Source: Actinomycetes bacterium
GTDB lineage: Bacteria > Actinomycetota > Acidimicrobiia > Acidimicrobiales > Palsa-688
NCBI GenBank assembly: GCA_021811865.1
Contig: JAKAQB010000069.1
Coordinates: 1-16,425, forward strand
Length of the DNA: 16,425 nt
Direction of reading: 5' to 3'
Every line of letters starts with the position of its first letter. The stretch's first letter is position 1. Below, in pieces: positions 7,297 to 14,868 of this stretch. The notes below the pieces were generated by a model, which worked only from the letters and a program-made list of their open reading frames with translations, ran no database searches and had not been told where the DNA came from. Made by a program: the position numbers and the translations under genes.

Positions 7297-8076
7297 ATGT
7301 CCGGACTGCTGGAAGACAAGCACCTGCTGGTCACGGGCGTGCTGACCGACGAGTCGCTCGCCTTCGCGGTGGCCCGCCTCGCCCAGGAGGAGGGGGCGAG
7401 GGTGGTGCTCACCAGCTTCGGCCGGGCCATGTCCCTCACACGGCGGGTGGCCGGGCACCTAGACGACCCCCCCGAGGTCCTGGAGCTCGACGTGACAGAG
7501 CCGGCGCACCTGGGGGGTGCGGCCGCGTGGCTGGGCGAGCACTGGGGCGGCCGCCTCGACGGGCTGCTGCACTCGGTGGGCTTCGCCCCCCCAAGCTGTC
7601 TCGGCGGCGGGTTCCTCGACGCTCCGTGGGAGGACGTCTCCCAGGCGCTGCACGTCTCGGCGTTCTCGTTGAAGACGCTGACGGCGGGGCTCCTCGGGCC
7701 GCTGCGGGCGTCGGGGGGCGGTTCGGTGGTGGCGCTCGACTTCGACAACCGGGTGGCGTGGCCGGGCTACGACTGGATGGGTGTGGCCAAGTCGGCGCTC
7801 GAGTCGACGGCCCGGTACCTGGCACGGGACCTGGGCGCCGACAACATCCGGGTCAACTGCGTGGCCGCCGGCCCGGTCCGAACGGTGGCCGCCAAGTCGA
7901 TCCCCGGCTTCTCCCGCTTCGAGGACGTGTGGGACGACCGGGCGCCGCTCGGCTGGAGCGTGTCCGACCCCGAGCCGGTGGCGCGGGCGTGCGTGGCGCT
8001 GCTGTCGGACTGGTTCCCGAAGACGACCGGCGAGCTCGTCCACGTGGACGGCGGTTACCACGCCATGGGGGTGTGA
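7297..8076 (+). CDS. fabI: Enoyl-[acyl-carrier-protein] reductase, FabI/InhA type
   Basis: NADH-dependent enoyl-ACP reductase, the last reduction of each fatty acid elongation cycle. At 259 residues it fits the FabI/InhA subgroup of the SDR fold. Residues 14-28 show the FabI-type dinucleotide loop (GVLTDESLAFAVA) instead of the classical TGxxxGIG, followed by ELDVTEPAHL, LLHSVGFAP and DFDNRVAWPGYDWMGVAKSALES. The catalytic pair Y158/K165 (Y-x6-K spacing typical of FabI) and F149 fall at the same numbers as in Mycobacterium tuberculosis InhA, and ALLSDWFPKTTGELVHVDGG matches the family C-terminus. It is the first gene of the operon; its TGA is one base from the GTG of fabG. In mycobacteria the homologous pair is arranged fabG1 then inhA; here the order is reversed. 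Confidence 0.94.
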   Translation: MSGLLEDKHLLVTGVLTDESLAFAVARLAQEEGARVVLTSFGRAMSLTRRVAGHLDDPPEVLELDVTEPAHLGGAAAWLGEHWGGRLDGLLHSVGFAPPSCLGGGFLDAPWEDVSQALHVSAFSLKTLTAGLLGPLRASGGGSVVALDFDNRVAWPGYDWMGVAKSALESTARYLARDLGADNIRVNCVAAGPVRTVAAKSIPGFSRFEDVWDDRAPLGWSVSDPEPVARACVALLSDWFPKTTGELVHVDGGYHAMGV

Positions 8077-8077
8077 C

Positions 8078-8782
8078 GTGGCGGGCCGGGTGGTGCTCGT
8101 CACCGGCGGCAACCGGGGCATCGGCCTCGCCGTCGCCACCGCCTTCGAGCAGGCCGGTGACCGGGTGGCGGTGACGTCGCGTGCCGGTGAGGTCGACGGC
8201 TTCCTCACCGTGGCCTGCGACGTGACATCGGGTGACGACGTCGAGGCGGCGTTCGCCCGGGTCGAGGCGGAGCTGGGCCCGGTCGAGGTGCTGGTCGCCA
8301 ACGCCGGCATCACTGCGGACGGTCTCCTGCTGTCGATGAAGGAGGAGGCTTTCACGTCGGTGCTCGACACCAACCTGGTGGGGACCTACAGGGTGGTCAG
8401 GCGGGCGACATCGAAGATGATCCGGGCGCGCCGGGGCCGCATCGTGGTGATCTCGTCGGTCGTGGCGCTGTCGGGTGGGGCCGGGCAGGCGAACTACGCA
8501 GCGTCGAAAGCCGGCCTCATCGGCTTCGCCCGCTCCCTCGCACGGGAGCTCGGTGGTCGGCAGGTGACGGTCAACGTCGTCAGCCCGGGGTTCGTGGAGA
8601 CCGATATGACGGCGGTGCTCCCCGAAGCGCGCCGCCAGGAGATACTCGCCGCCGTGCCCCTCGGGCGGATGGCGTCGCCCGAGGAGGTGGCGGGGGTGGT
8701 GCGGTTCGTCGCGTCGGAGGAGGCGGGCTACGTGACGGGTGCGGTGATCCCGGTCGACGGCGGTCTGGGGATGGGGCATTGA
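8078..8782 (+). CDS. fabG: 3-oxoacyl-[acyl-carrier-protein] reductase, FabG1/MabA type
   Basis: 234-residue NADPH-dependent SDR that reduces 3-oxoacyl-ACP to 3-hydroxyacyl-ACP. Cofactor loop TGGNRGIG (residues 9-16), NAG at 75-77, N99, catalytic S127, Y140 and K144 (NYAASKAG). The string TGGNRGIGLA, the start of VEVLVANAG, and the ending GAVIPVDGGLGMGH closely follow mycobacterial MabA/FabG1 as I recall it. The frame extends upstream to 7781 inside fabI, but the GTG at 8078, one base after the fabI stop, puts the first strand (GRVVLVTGG) at the usual position. No separate Shine-Dalgarno is evident, so coupling with fabI is likely. The TGA overlaps the fabZ ATG by one base (TGATG). Confidence 0.94.
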   Translation: MAGRVVLVTGGNRGIGLAVATAFEQAGDRVAVTSRAGEVDGFLTVACDVTSGDDVEAAFARVEAELGPVEVLVANAGITADGLLLSMKEEAFTSVLDTNLVGTYRVVRRATSKMIRARRGRIVVISSVVALSGGAGQANYAASKAGLIGFARSLARELGGRQVTVNVVSPGFVETDMTAVLPEARRQEILAAVPLGRMASPEEVAGVVRFVASEEAGYVTGAVIPVDGGLGMGH

Positions 8783-9240
8783 TGCCGAAAGAGCACCCGG
8801 ATCCGCTTCCCGCCTCAGCGCTGCCCGAACCCGCCGCGATCCTGCCCCACCGCCCCCCGTTCCTCTTCGTCGACAATGTCACCGAGCTGGTCCCGGCGAG
8901 GGCGGCCCGCGGAGAGTGGCGGCTCAGCGGGGACGAGCCGTTCTTCGCCGGCCACTTCCCGGGGCGGCCGACGTTGCCCGGCGTCCTCATGGTCGAGGCC
9001 CTCGCCCAGCTGGGCGGCATCGCCGTCCTCTGCGACGAGCGGTTCGCAGGGAAGCTGCCGCTGTTCGGGGGGATCGACAAGGCGCGCTTCCGCCGCCAGG
9101 TCGGCCCGGGTGACACGCTGGAGCTCGAGGTGACCCTCGATCAGCTCGGCGCGACCGCCGGGCGCGGCACCGGCGTGGCCCGTGTCGGCGGCAGCGTGGC
9201 GTGCCAGGCGTCGCTGCTGTTCGTGATCGTGGAGGCCTGA
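8782..9240 (+). CDS. fabZ: 3-hydroxyacyl-[acyl-carrier-protein] dehydratase FabZ
   Basis: 152-residue hot-dog fold dehydratase that makes trans-2-enoyl-ACP from 3-hydroxyacyl-ACP. Diagnostic features are ILPHRPPFLFVDNV (residues 20-33) and FFAGHFPGRPTLPGVLMVEALAQLGG with catalytic H58 and E72. KARFRRQVGPGDTLELEV matches the family's second half. A TTG three bases upstream is in frame, but the ATG at 8782 sharing a base with the fabG stop is the natural start. This single-chain FabZ contrasts with the HadABC dehydratases that accompany InhA/MabA in mycobacteria. The next gene's GTG follows after one base. Confidence 0.95.
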   Translation: MPKEHPDPLPASALPEPAAILPHRPPFLFVDNVTELVPARAARGEWRLSGDEPFFAGHFPGRPTLPGVLMVEALAQLGGIAVLCDERFAGKLPLFGGIDKARFRRQVGPGDTLELEVTLDQLGATAGRGTGVARVGGSVACQASLLFVIVEA

Positions 9241-9241
9241 C

Positions 9242-10015
9242 GTGCACCCCTTCTCCCTCGACGGCCGGCGAGCCGTCGTCACCGGCGCATCGAGGGGCAT
9301 CGGTGCTGGCATCGCCCGGGCACTCGACCGGGCCGGGGCGAGGGTGGCGATCGCTGGCCGGCACCGCGACGCCCTCGACGTCGTGGCGGCCGCTCTTTCC
9401 AACGATCCTGTGGTGCTGGAGGCCGACCTCGCCGACCCGGCCGCGGCCGCTGGGCTAGTCGAGCGGGCGCAGGCGGCGCTCGGGCCGCTCGACATCCTGG
9501 TCAACAACGCCGGGATCGGCCGGCGCCTGCCGACCGAGGAGCTCGACGCCGAGACCGTCGATGCCCTCTACGCCGTCAACGTGCGCGCCCCTCTCCTGCT
9601 CATCGCCCGCGTGCTGCCCTCCATGAAGGAGCGCCGGCGCGGCTCGATCGTGAACCTGTCGTCCGTGTCGGGGCTCGTCGGCACCCCCCGCCGAGCCGCC
9701 TACGCCGCGACCAAGGGAGCGATCGACGCCGCTACGCGCTCGCTCGCCGTGGAGCTCGGGCCGTGGGGCATCCGGGTCAACGCCGTGGCCCCCGGGGTGG
9801 TCGACACCCAGATGTGGGCCCGCAACAAGGCGGTGCCCGGCGTGGTGGAGTCGGTGGAGGCGCAGACGCCGCTGCGCCGCTGGAGCCGGCCGGAGGACGT
9901 CGCCGACGTGGTCGTGTTCCTCGCCTCCGACGCCGCCCGCTTCGTCACCGGCGAGACCATCGCCGCCGACGGAGGCATGGCCCGGACCCTCGACCTCTAC
10001 GCCGGCGAGGTGTGA
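9242..10015 (+). CDS. Short-chain dehydrogenase/reductase, FabG-like (second in operon)
   Basis: 257-residue classical SDR. TGASRGIG at residues 14-21, NNAG at 88-91, N113, and the catalytic set S141, Y154, K158 in NLSSVSGLVGTPRRAAYAATKGAID; it ends with VTGETIAADGGMARTLDLYAGEV. Sequence alone cannot separate 3-oxoacyl-ACP reductase from gluconate 5-dehydrogenase-like or other SDR activities; the operon with fabI, fabG and fabZ favours an acyl-chain substrate, perhaps a special ketoreduction. It is clearly different from the MabA-like fabG upstream (longer, NNAG instead of ANAG). The start is the GTG at 9242, one base after the fabZ TGA, the same TGA-C-GTG junction as between fabI and fabG. 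The stop is 4 nt from the convergent fabF stop. Confidence 0.88.
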   Translation: MHPFSLDGRRAVVTGASRGIGAGIARALDRAGARVAIAGRHRDALDVVAAALSNDPVVLEADLADPAAAAGLVERAQAALGPLDILVNNAGIGRRLPTEELDAETVDALYAVNVRAPLLLIARVLPSMKERRRGSIVNLSSVSGLVGTPRRAAYAATKGAIDAATRSLAVELGPWGIRVNAVAPGVVDTQMWARNKAVPGVVESVEAQTPLRRWSRPEDVADVVVFLASDAARFVTGETIAADGGMARTLDLYAGEV

Positions 10016-10019
10016 AGGG

Positions 10020-11258
10020 TCAGGCGCGGCGGAACACGAGGCTGGCGTTGTGCCCGCCGAAGCCGAAGCTGTTGGTCATCGCCACCGCCACGTCGGCGGG
10101 GCGAGCGGCGAGGGCCACGTGGTTGGCGGCGCAGTCCGGGTCGACGTGCTCCAAGTTGATCGTCGGCGGCAGCACCCCGCTGGCGAGGACCTGGATGCAG
10201 GTCACCGACTCGAGCGCTCCGGCGGCGCCGAGGGTGTGGCCGGTCATCGACTTGGTCGACGACATCGGCGGCGTGACGTCTCCCCATATCCGTCGCACGG
10301 CCAGCGCCTCGATGCGGTCGTTGGGCGATGTGGACGTCCCGTGGGCGTTGATGTAGCCCACCTCGGACGGCTCGATGCCGGCGTCCTCGCAGGCGGCGAG
10401 CATGGCCCGCATCGCCCCGTCCCCGTCCGGCATCGGCGAGGTGACATGGTGGGCGTCGGAGGTCGTGCCGTAGCCGGCGACCTCGGCCAGGATGGGCGCT
10501 CCCCGCCGGAGGGCGAGCTCCCGCTCCTCGATCACGAGCGTGGCGGCCGCCTCCCCCAGCACGAAGCCGTCCCGCTCGACGTCGAACGGGCGCGACGCGG
10601 CCTCCGGGTCGTCGTTACGTGTGGACATCGCCTTCATCGCCGCGAACCCCGAGATGCACAGCCGGGTGATGGACGCCTCGGCGCCGCCGCACACCATGGC
10701 GTCCGCCCGGCCCAGGCGGATCATGTCGAACGCCTCGCCGACCGCCTGCGCCGACGCCGAACACGCCGTCACCGTGCACGAGCTCGGCCCGCGGATCCCC
10801 CACTCCATGGCGATCTGGCCGGCCGCCATGTTGGGGATCAGCATGGGCAGCAGGTACGGGTTGATCCAGTCGGGGCCACGCTCGAGCAGCGTGCGATGGC
10901 CCTCCTCGAGGGAGTGCAGGCCCCCGATCCCGGTGCCGTAGACCACGCCGACGCGGTGAGGATCGGCGGCGACGTCGAGCTTGGCGCCCTCCACCGCCTC
11001 CCGGGTCGCGACGAGCGCGAGCTGCACCACCCGGTCGAGGTGGCGCGCCTGGCGCTTGCCGAACACCGCCACCGGGTCGAAGTCCCGCACCTGGGCGGCG
11101 ATCTTGACCGGCAGGTCCTCCCGCCGGAGCCCCTCGACCAGCCCGACGCCCGAGCGCCCCGCAACCATGGCGTCCCACGTCGAGTCGACCGTGTGCCCGA
11201 GCGGGCTGATCGTGCCGACCCCGGTGACGACGACCCGACGTGCTGTCCCGTCCCACAT
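10020..11258 (-). CDS. fabF: 3-oxoacyl-[acyl-carrier-protein] synthase II (KAS II, FabF)
   Basis: 412-residue condensing enzyme that elongates acyl-ACP with malonyl-ACP. Thiolase fold with VVVTGVGTISPLG at residues 9-21, the nucleophile C166 in TACSASAQA, the catalytic histidines H306 (NAHGTST) and H341 (KSMTGHTLGAAGALE), K336, and the C-terminal NSFGFGGHNASLVF. Length and all catalytic residues are normal. The usual TSTPLND stretch reads TSTSPND. It starts at ATG 11258, 29 nt after the EF-G2 stop on the same strand, with its own probable leaderless promoter in that gap, and runs tail-to-tail into the fab operon. Together with the ACP it supplies the condensing step that the operon lacks. Confidence 0.95.
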   Translation of the reverse strand: MWDGTARRVVVTGVGTISPLGHTVDSTWDAMVAGRSGVGLVEGLRREDLPVKIAAQVRDFDPVAVFGKRQARHLDRVVQLALVATREAVEGAKLDVAADPHRVGVVYGTGIGGLHSLEEGHRTLLERGPDWINPYLLPMLIPNMAAGQIAMEWGIRGPSSCTVTACSASAQAVGEAFDMIRLGRADAMVCGGAEASITRLCISGFAAMKAMSTRNDDPEAASRPFDVERDGFVLGEAAATLVIEERELALRRGAPILAEVAGYGTTSDAHHVTSPMPDGDGAMRAMLAACEDAGIEPSEVGYINAHGTSTSPNDRIEALAVRRIWGDVTPPMSSTKSMTGHTLGAAGALESVTCIQVLASGVLPPTINLEHVDPDCAANHVALAARPADVAVAMTNSFGFGGHNASLVFRRA

Positions 11259-11266
11259 GGGCGGCC

Positions 11267-11272
11267 ATGCTA
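11267..11272 (-). promoter_or_regulatory. Putative -10 element of fabF (leaderless)
   Basis: TAGCAT on the minus strand followed by 8 nt (GGCCGCCC) and the fabF ATG. The spacing and the last five bases before the ATG match those at fabI, and there is no Shine-Dalgarno, so the transcript probably begins at or beside the ATG. No strong -35 is visible. Confidence 0.45.
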
Positions 11273-11287
11273 GATGGCCCGGTGGGC

Positions 11288-13363
11288 TCAGACGCCGACC
11301 CTGGCCCTGTCCGTGGCGGCTGTGACCTTGTCGTAGAGGTGCGCCGGGAGGGGCTCGTAGTGGTCGTGGCCGACGGAGAAGCGCCCGGCGCCGCCGGTCA
11401 GGGAGCGCAGGTCCACCGCGTACCGGCCGAGCTCGGCGGTCGGGACGAAGGCCGAGACGAGCTGCTCACCGCCGCCGAGGCTGTCGGTGCCCTGCACCCG
11501 CCCGCGCCGGGCGTTGAGGTCGCCCATGACGTCGCCCTGCAGCTCCGCCGGGACGATCACCTCGAGGCGCGAGATGGGCTCGAGGATCACGGGGGAAGCC
11601 TTGGCGAGTGCCTCCTTCAGCGCCAGCGAGCCCGCCATCTTGAAGCTCATCTCGGATGAGTCCACGGGGTGGTACTTGCCGTCGAAGCACACGACGCGGA
11701 GGTCGACGACGGGGAAGCCGTAGTGGCCTCCCTGGGCCATGGTCTCGGCGACGCCCTTCTCCACGGCGGGGATGAACTGCCGGGGGATCGCCCCGCCGAC
11801 GACCTCGTCGACGAACTGGAAGCCGCCCCCGCGCTCGAGAGGTTCGACGCGGATCATCGCCACGCCGAACTGGCCGTGGCCGCCTGTCTGCTTCTTGTAC
11901 TTGCCTTCCGCCTCGGCGGAGGCCGTCACCGTCTCGCGGTAGGGGACGCGGACAGGCTCCTGGTCCACCTCGACGCCGAACTTCCTCGTGAGCCGCTCGA
12001 GGACGATGGCCAGGTGCGTCTCACCCATCCCCGACAGCAGCGTCTGGTGGGTCTCGTCGTCCCGGCGGACGGCGAGGGTGACGTCCTCGTCCTGGAGGCG
12101 GTGGAGGGCCGTCATCAGCTTGTCCTCGTCACCCTTGGACCGTGGCTTGATGCCGGTCGACAGCACCGGCGCCGGGATCGGGAAGGGTGTGACGGTCACG
12201 GGCATGGTCCTCGCCGCCAGCGTGTCGTTGGTGAGGGTGCCGTTGAGCTTGGCGACCGCCCCGATGTCGCCGGCCGGGATCTCCCCGACGTCGAAGTGCT
12301 CCTTGCCGAGCAGCCCGAACAGCCCGTGCAGCCGCTCCTCCGACTTGGTCCGCGTGTTGAGGAGGTTCTCGTCGGGGTGGACGGTCCCCGACAGCACCTT
12401 GAACAACGACACCTTGCCCACGTAGGGGTCGGCGAGGGTCTTGAACACGAACGCCAGGGGCGCGCCGGTGGCGTCGGTGGCCACCGGGTGCTCGCCGCCG
12501 GCCGCCTGCACCTTCACCTGCGGGCGGTCCACCGGTGACGGGCCGATCTCGCAGATGAAGCTGGCGAGCCGGTCGACGGCGACGCGACGGGTGGCGGAAC
12601 CGCAGACCACCGGGAAGACCGTCGCCTCGGCGACGCCCTTCGCCATGGTCGCCTCGAGCTCCTCCACCCCCGGGACGTCGCCGTCGAGGTAGCGCTCCAT
12701 GAGGCCGTCGTCGGCGACGACGATGCCTTCCACCAGCGCGTCGTGGACCTCGTGGCCGGCGGGCACCATGCCCTCTTCGAGCGGGCCGCGGGCCGCCCTG
12801 CCGTCCTCGTAGGTGATGGCCGTCTCCGTGAGCAGGTCCGCCACCCCACGGAAGCCGGCCTCCTCCCCGATGGGCAGCTCCAAGGGGGCCACACCGGCGC
12901 CGAAGGCGGAGCGCAGCTGCTCCAGGGTGCGGTCGAAGCTGGCGCGTTCGCGGTCGAGCTTGTTGACGAAGACCAGCCGGGGGATCCCCGCCTCGGCGGC
13001 GAGACGCCAGGCCACCTTGGTCTGCACCTCGACGCCCTCGACGGCGCTGACCACGAAGACCGCCAGGTCGGCGACGGCGAGGGCGGCGTGGAGCTCACCG
13101 ATGAAGTCGGCGTACCCGGGGGTGTCGATCAGGTTGATCTTGCGGCCTTCCCACTCGAAGGGCGCCATGGCGAGCGACACGGAGATCCCGCGCTTGACCG
13201 CCTCGGCGTCGAAGTCCGTGGTGGTCGTGCCGTCCTCGATCCTCCCCATCCGGGACACGGCGCCGGCGCCGTAGAGCAGGGCCTCGACGAGGGAGGTCTT
13301 GCCCGAGCCGCCGTGGCCGACGAGGGCGACGTTGCGGATGGCCGAGGATGGGAAGCTGCGCAC
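11288..13363 (-). CDS. EF-G paralogue (EF-G2/FusA2-like translational GTPase)
   Basis: 691-residue GTPase with the EF-G domain order. The G1 loop is GHGGSGKTSL (residues 16-25) rather than the GHxDxGKTT of canonical EF-G; G2 is around GTTTTDFDAEAVKRGISV, G3 DTPGYADF, G4 VNKLDRE and G5 CGSAT. Later come the domain IV stretch GGHGQFGVAMI and the domain V stretch EPISRLEVIVPAELQGDVMGDLNARRGRVQGTD. The altered G1 and overall pattern match the EF-G2/FusA2 group of actinobacteria, whose role in translation is not settled. The frame continues to a GTG at 13396, but the GTG at 13363 has GAGG 8 nt upstream and gives VRSFPSSAIRNVALVGHGG, a normal N-terminus. It is divergent from DedA; fabF follows 29 nt downstream. 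A tetracycline-resistance type protein is less likely. Confidence 0.9.
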   Translation of the reverse strand: MRSFPSSAIRNVALVGHGGSGKTSLVEALLYGAGAVSRMGRIEDGTTTTDFDAEAVKRGISVSLAMAPFEWEGRKINLIDTPGYADFIGELHAALAVADLAVFVVSAVEGVEVQTKVAWRLAAEAGIPRLVFVNKLDRERASFDRTLEQLRSAFGAGVAPLELPIGEEAGFRGVADLLTETAITYEDGRAARGPLEEGMVPAGHEVHDALVEGIVVADDGLMERYLDGDVPGVEELEATMAKGVAEATVFPVVCGSATRRVAVDRLASFICEIGPSPVDRPQVKVQAAGGEHPVATDATGAPLAFVFKTLADPYVGKVSLFKVLSGTVHPDENLLNTRTKSEERLHGLFGLLGKEHFDVGEIPAGDIGAVAKLNGTLTNDTLAARTMPVTVTPFPIPAPVLSTGIKPRSKGDEDKLMTALHRLQDEDVTLAVRRDDETHQTLLSGMGETHLAIVLERLTRKFGVEVDQEPVRVPYRETVTASAEAEGKYKKQTGGHGQFGVAMIRVEPLERGGGFQFVDEVVGGAIPRQFIPAVEKGVAETMAQGGHYGFPVVDLRVVCFDGKYHPVDSSEMSFKMAGSLALKEALAKASPVILEPISRLEVIVPAELQGDVMGDLNARRGRVQGTDSLGGGEQLVSAFVPTAELGRYAVDLRSLTGGAGRFSVGHDHYEPLPAHLYDKVTAATDRARVGV

Positions 13364-13417
13364 CGGGCGGACCTCACTTCGACTGTGCCGGCCCACCCCC
13401 CGGGTGAGCCCCGGGCC

Positions 13418-13423
13418 AGCCTA
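13418..13423 (-). promoter_or_regulatory. Possible -10 element of the EF-G2-like gene
   Basis: TAGGCT on the minus strand, within the 150-bp divergent spacer shared with the DedA gene. Transcription would start near 13411, giving a leader of about 48 nt to the GTG at 13363. A weak GGACAC lies 18 nt upstream in the -35 region. Tentative. Confidence 0.25.
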
Positions 13424-13479
13424 CCGATGCGCCAGCGGCGCGTGTCCCGGGCCGTAGCGGCGAGCGCGCCGGGCGGCCC

Positions 13480-13485
13480 TAACCT
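13480..13485 (+). promoter_or_regulatory. Possible -10 element of the DedA gene
   Basis: TAACCT on the plus strand, 28 nt before the GTG at 13514. It would leave a short leader that contains GGAG 5 nt before that start codon. No clear -35 is seen. Confidence 0.3.
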
Positions 13486-13513
13486 TGTGGGGACACCAGC
13501 ATCCGGAGCGTCC

Positions 13514-14311
13514 GTGCTAGCCCTCTTGAACTTCACCCACTTCGTCGCCACGTCCGGGTACGCCGCCATCTTCTTGCTCTCGGTGCTGCAGTCCTGCTGC
13601 GTCCCAACGTCATCTGAGCTGACGTTGGGCTTCGCCGGCGTCCTCGCCGCGGAGGGCAAGCTCTCCCTGCCCGCCGTGATCGCAGCCGGCGCCGGCGGGG
13701 AGGTCGTCGGCGCCTTCGTCGCCTGGGCGATCGGCTTCTACGGCGGGCGTGCGTTCGTGGAGCGCTACGGGCGGTACGTGCTCATGACGACCGCCGACCT
13801 CGACCGGGCGGAGGCGTGGTACGCGCGCCACGAGCGATTCGGGGTTTTCGGTAGCCGCCTGCTGCCCGTCATACGGAACTTCGTTGCCGTGCCCGCCGGC
13901 GTGGCGGAGGTGCCGCTGGCACGCTTCGGCGTGCTGACCGCCCTCGGCTCGCTGATCTGGGACGCGGCGATGGCCCTGATCGGTTACGGCATCGGCGGGA
14001 GCTGGCGCGCGGTCATGAAGGGCTTCAGCGACGCCGGCTACCTCCTCGCCGCCCTCGTCGTCCTCGCCGTCGTGGTGGCGGTCCGCCACCGGTGGATCTC
14101 GTACAAGCGGGCGGCCCGTCGGGGTACCCGCCTGGTGACCCCCCCACCGCCGGCCGCTGCGAGCCTCCCCGCCCGACCTGCTCCCGGAACGCTGGCGGAG
14201 AAGGCGGCGGCCGCCTGGCAGCGCGCCAAGGCGGCTGAAGCGGCCGAAGCGGCAGCGGCGCGGCGCGGCCGCCGGCTGGCGGCCCACCGGCGCAGCATCG
14301 ACGAGCCGTAG
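13514..14311 (+). CDS. DedA-family (SNARE-associated/VTT domain) integral membrane protein
   Basis: 265-residue membrane protein of the DedA family, members of which include proposed polyprenyl-phosphate or phospholipid flippases. Hydrophobic segments lie near residues 8-28, 33-75, 135-160 and 170-195. Family marks are [16 protein letters not shown], the [17 protein letters not shown] stretch and the re-entrant-loop motif [27 protein letters not shown] with its conserved R-x3-P-x2-R. The last 60 residues form a Pro/Ala segment and then a charged Ala/Glu/Arg helix that looks like a cytoplasmic coiled coil, an extension beyond the core. The frame is open far upstream, but the GTG at 13514 has GGAG 5 nt before it and lies just ahead of the first hydrophobic segment. 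It is divergently arranged with the EF-G2 gene. Confidence 0.87.
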   Translation: MLALLNFTHFVATSGYAAIFLLSVLQSCCVPTSSELTLGFAGVLAAEGKLSLPAVIAAGAGGEVVGAFVAWAIGFYGGRAFVERYGRYVLMTTADLDRAEAWYARHERFGVFGSRLLPVIRNFVAVPAGVAEVPLARFGVLTALGSLIWDAAMALIGYGIGGSWRAVMKGFSDAGYLLAALVVLAVVVAVRHRWISYKRAARRGTRLVTPPPPAAASLPARPAPGTLAEKAAAAWQRAKAAEAAEAAAARRGRRLAAHRRSIDEP

Positions 14312-14580
14312 GCCCGGGGCGCTGTGGCTCAGGTGCTCTGGACGACGACGATCTCGACGACGCGGTCCTCGCCGAAGTCGACCCCCCACTGCCGGGCGTT
14401 CGCCACTCTCCGCCCGCTCGGGCGGGAACCAACCGCCCCCCATGCGGGTTCAGGGCAGGAGGTTCAAGGCGGTGACGTGGTCGGGCCACACGACGGTGAA
14501 GTGGCGTCAGACGAGGGTGGCTACGTCCGAGGTGGTCTACTTGCTCGGGACCAGGCTCGGCCACGACGCTGAGGTCCGGT

Positions 14581-14621
14581 TCCTCGGGGACTTCGCCCGC
14601 TGGCAATCTGATCCCCGAGGA
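14581..14621. repeat. Perfect 10-bp inverted repeat (stem-loop)
   Basis: TCCTCGGGGA (14581-14590) and TCCCCGAGGA (14612-14621) are exact reverse complements separated by 21 nt. No T-run follows on either strand, so it is not a standard intrinsic terminator. It could be a protein-binding site, a degenerate mobile-element end or a folded RNA element. Confidence 0.6.
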
Positions 14622-14690
14622 TCTCCTCGATGCGGACTGAGACATCGTGCGAACCGCTCCGGCCTGCGGCGGAGGCGATCAACTTCCGTC

Positions 14691-14868
14691 GACCGGTACG
14701 GCATGCCAGCATACCCTCACCGTCGGCAGAGGGTTTCCCTACCTGCGCCTGCGACCAGCTCACCACCTCGTCGCACCCAATGGCGGGATCTTCGAGAAGA
14801 TCATCGGCCCGGTCACCGCCGCCGGCCTCGACCAGCAGATTGCCAAAGCCAAGCTGCAGGGCTGGTGA
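14691..14868 (+). pseudogene. Possible remnant of a thioredoxin/TlpA-like protein, C-terminal part
   Basis: In one frame [10 protein letters not shown] (14691-14720) resembles the cis-Pro region of TlpA/redoxin proteins. In another frame [18 protein letters not shown] (14761-14814) followed by [17 protein letters not shown] and TGA (14866-14868) resembles the terminal strand-helix of the same fold, where a VAPDG hairpin and GPVTxxxLD are typical. About 40 nt of unrelated-looking sequence and a frame change separate them, and no CxxC is visible upstream. This is my recognition of a pattern rather than a proven match; the tail in the second frame is the more convincing half. Confidence 0.3.

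Noticed and set aside
13397..13415. CCCGGG short hairpin upstream of the EF-G2 gene
   Set aside because: Six-base GC palindromes are expected by chance at this base composition, and no T-run follows.
12743..13513. Long N-terminal extension of the DedA frame
   Set aside because: It lies antisense to the EF-G2 gene and has shadow composition; GTG 13514 with GGAG is a better start.
14451..14480. GGTTCAAGGC resembling a tRNA T-loop
   Set aside because: No matching acceptor stem, anticodon arm or CCA end could be found around it.
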